A DNA stretch of 5,708 nucleotides from an uncultured Acidobacteriota bacterium (GTDB lineage Bacteria; Acidobacteriota; Thermoanaerobaculia; Gp7-AA8). Shown in pieces: positions 5,707 through 5,708 of this stretch. Under the pieces are notes generated by a model that made no database searches, was not told the DNA's origin, and saw nothing but the letters and a program-made list of their open reading frames with translations. Position numbers and translations under genes: made by a program. Location: assembly GCA_946887105.1 (NCBI GenBank), contig CAMPKJ010000300.1, positions 1-5,708 of the forward strand, written 5' to 3'. Position 1 is the stretch's first letter, and each line of letters starts with the position of its first letter.

Positions 5707-5708
5707 GG

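Overview
This window reads as GC-rich bacterial chromosome with four closely packed minus-strand genes, one divergent plus-strand gene, and a gene-free stretch of about 330 bases at the left edge. The phylum cannot be fixed from this sequence alone. GC-rich codon use, apparently absent Shine-Dalgarno motifs and a eukaryote-sized DeoC would suit Acidobacteriota or another soil lineage, but this is a weak guess. No phage, IS, CRISPR array or tRNA signal was found inside the window.

Layout from right to left. A GT2 glycosyltransferase (4645-5706, +) is complete. It diverges across a 31-base gap from a secreted alpha/beta hydrolase of the prolyl-aminopeptidase-like type (3714-4613, -). After 48 bases containing a perfect 7-bp-stem hairpin come deoC (2706-3665, -), a full-length aldehyde dehydrogenase (1200-2696, -; 9 bases downstream) and a catalytically empty ALDH-like protein (334-1203, -; ATGA overlap). 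Positions 1-333 hold no convincing gene. They contain several short repeats, a small hairpin and, at the very edge, a boxA-like element of the kind found upstream of rRNA genes, reading leftwards out of the window.

Functionally, the core is a deoxyribose catabolic cassette. DeoC cleaves 2-deoxyribose-5-phosphate to glyceraldehyde-3-phosphate and acetaldehyde, and the downstream dehydrogenase would oxidise the acetaldehyde to acetate.

The most interesting point is that the two ALDH-family genes together look like ALDH16 cut into two genes. The first is a normal catalytic ALDH that stops short of the usual C-terminal strand. The second has a Rossmann-type region that jumps directly to a KTVW-type C-terminal strand, with the whole Cys-containing catalytic domain missing. 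The combined length (498 + 289 aa) is close to that of fused ALDH16 proteins, and linkage to deoC suggests acetaldehyde as the substrate.
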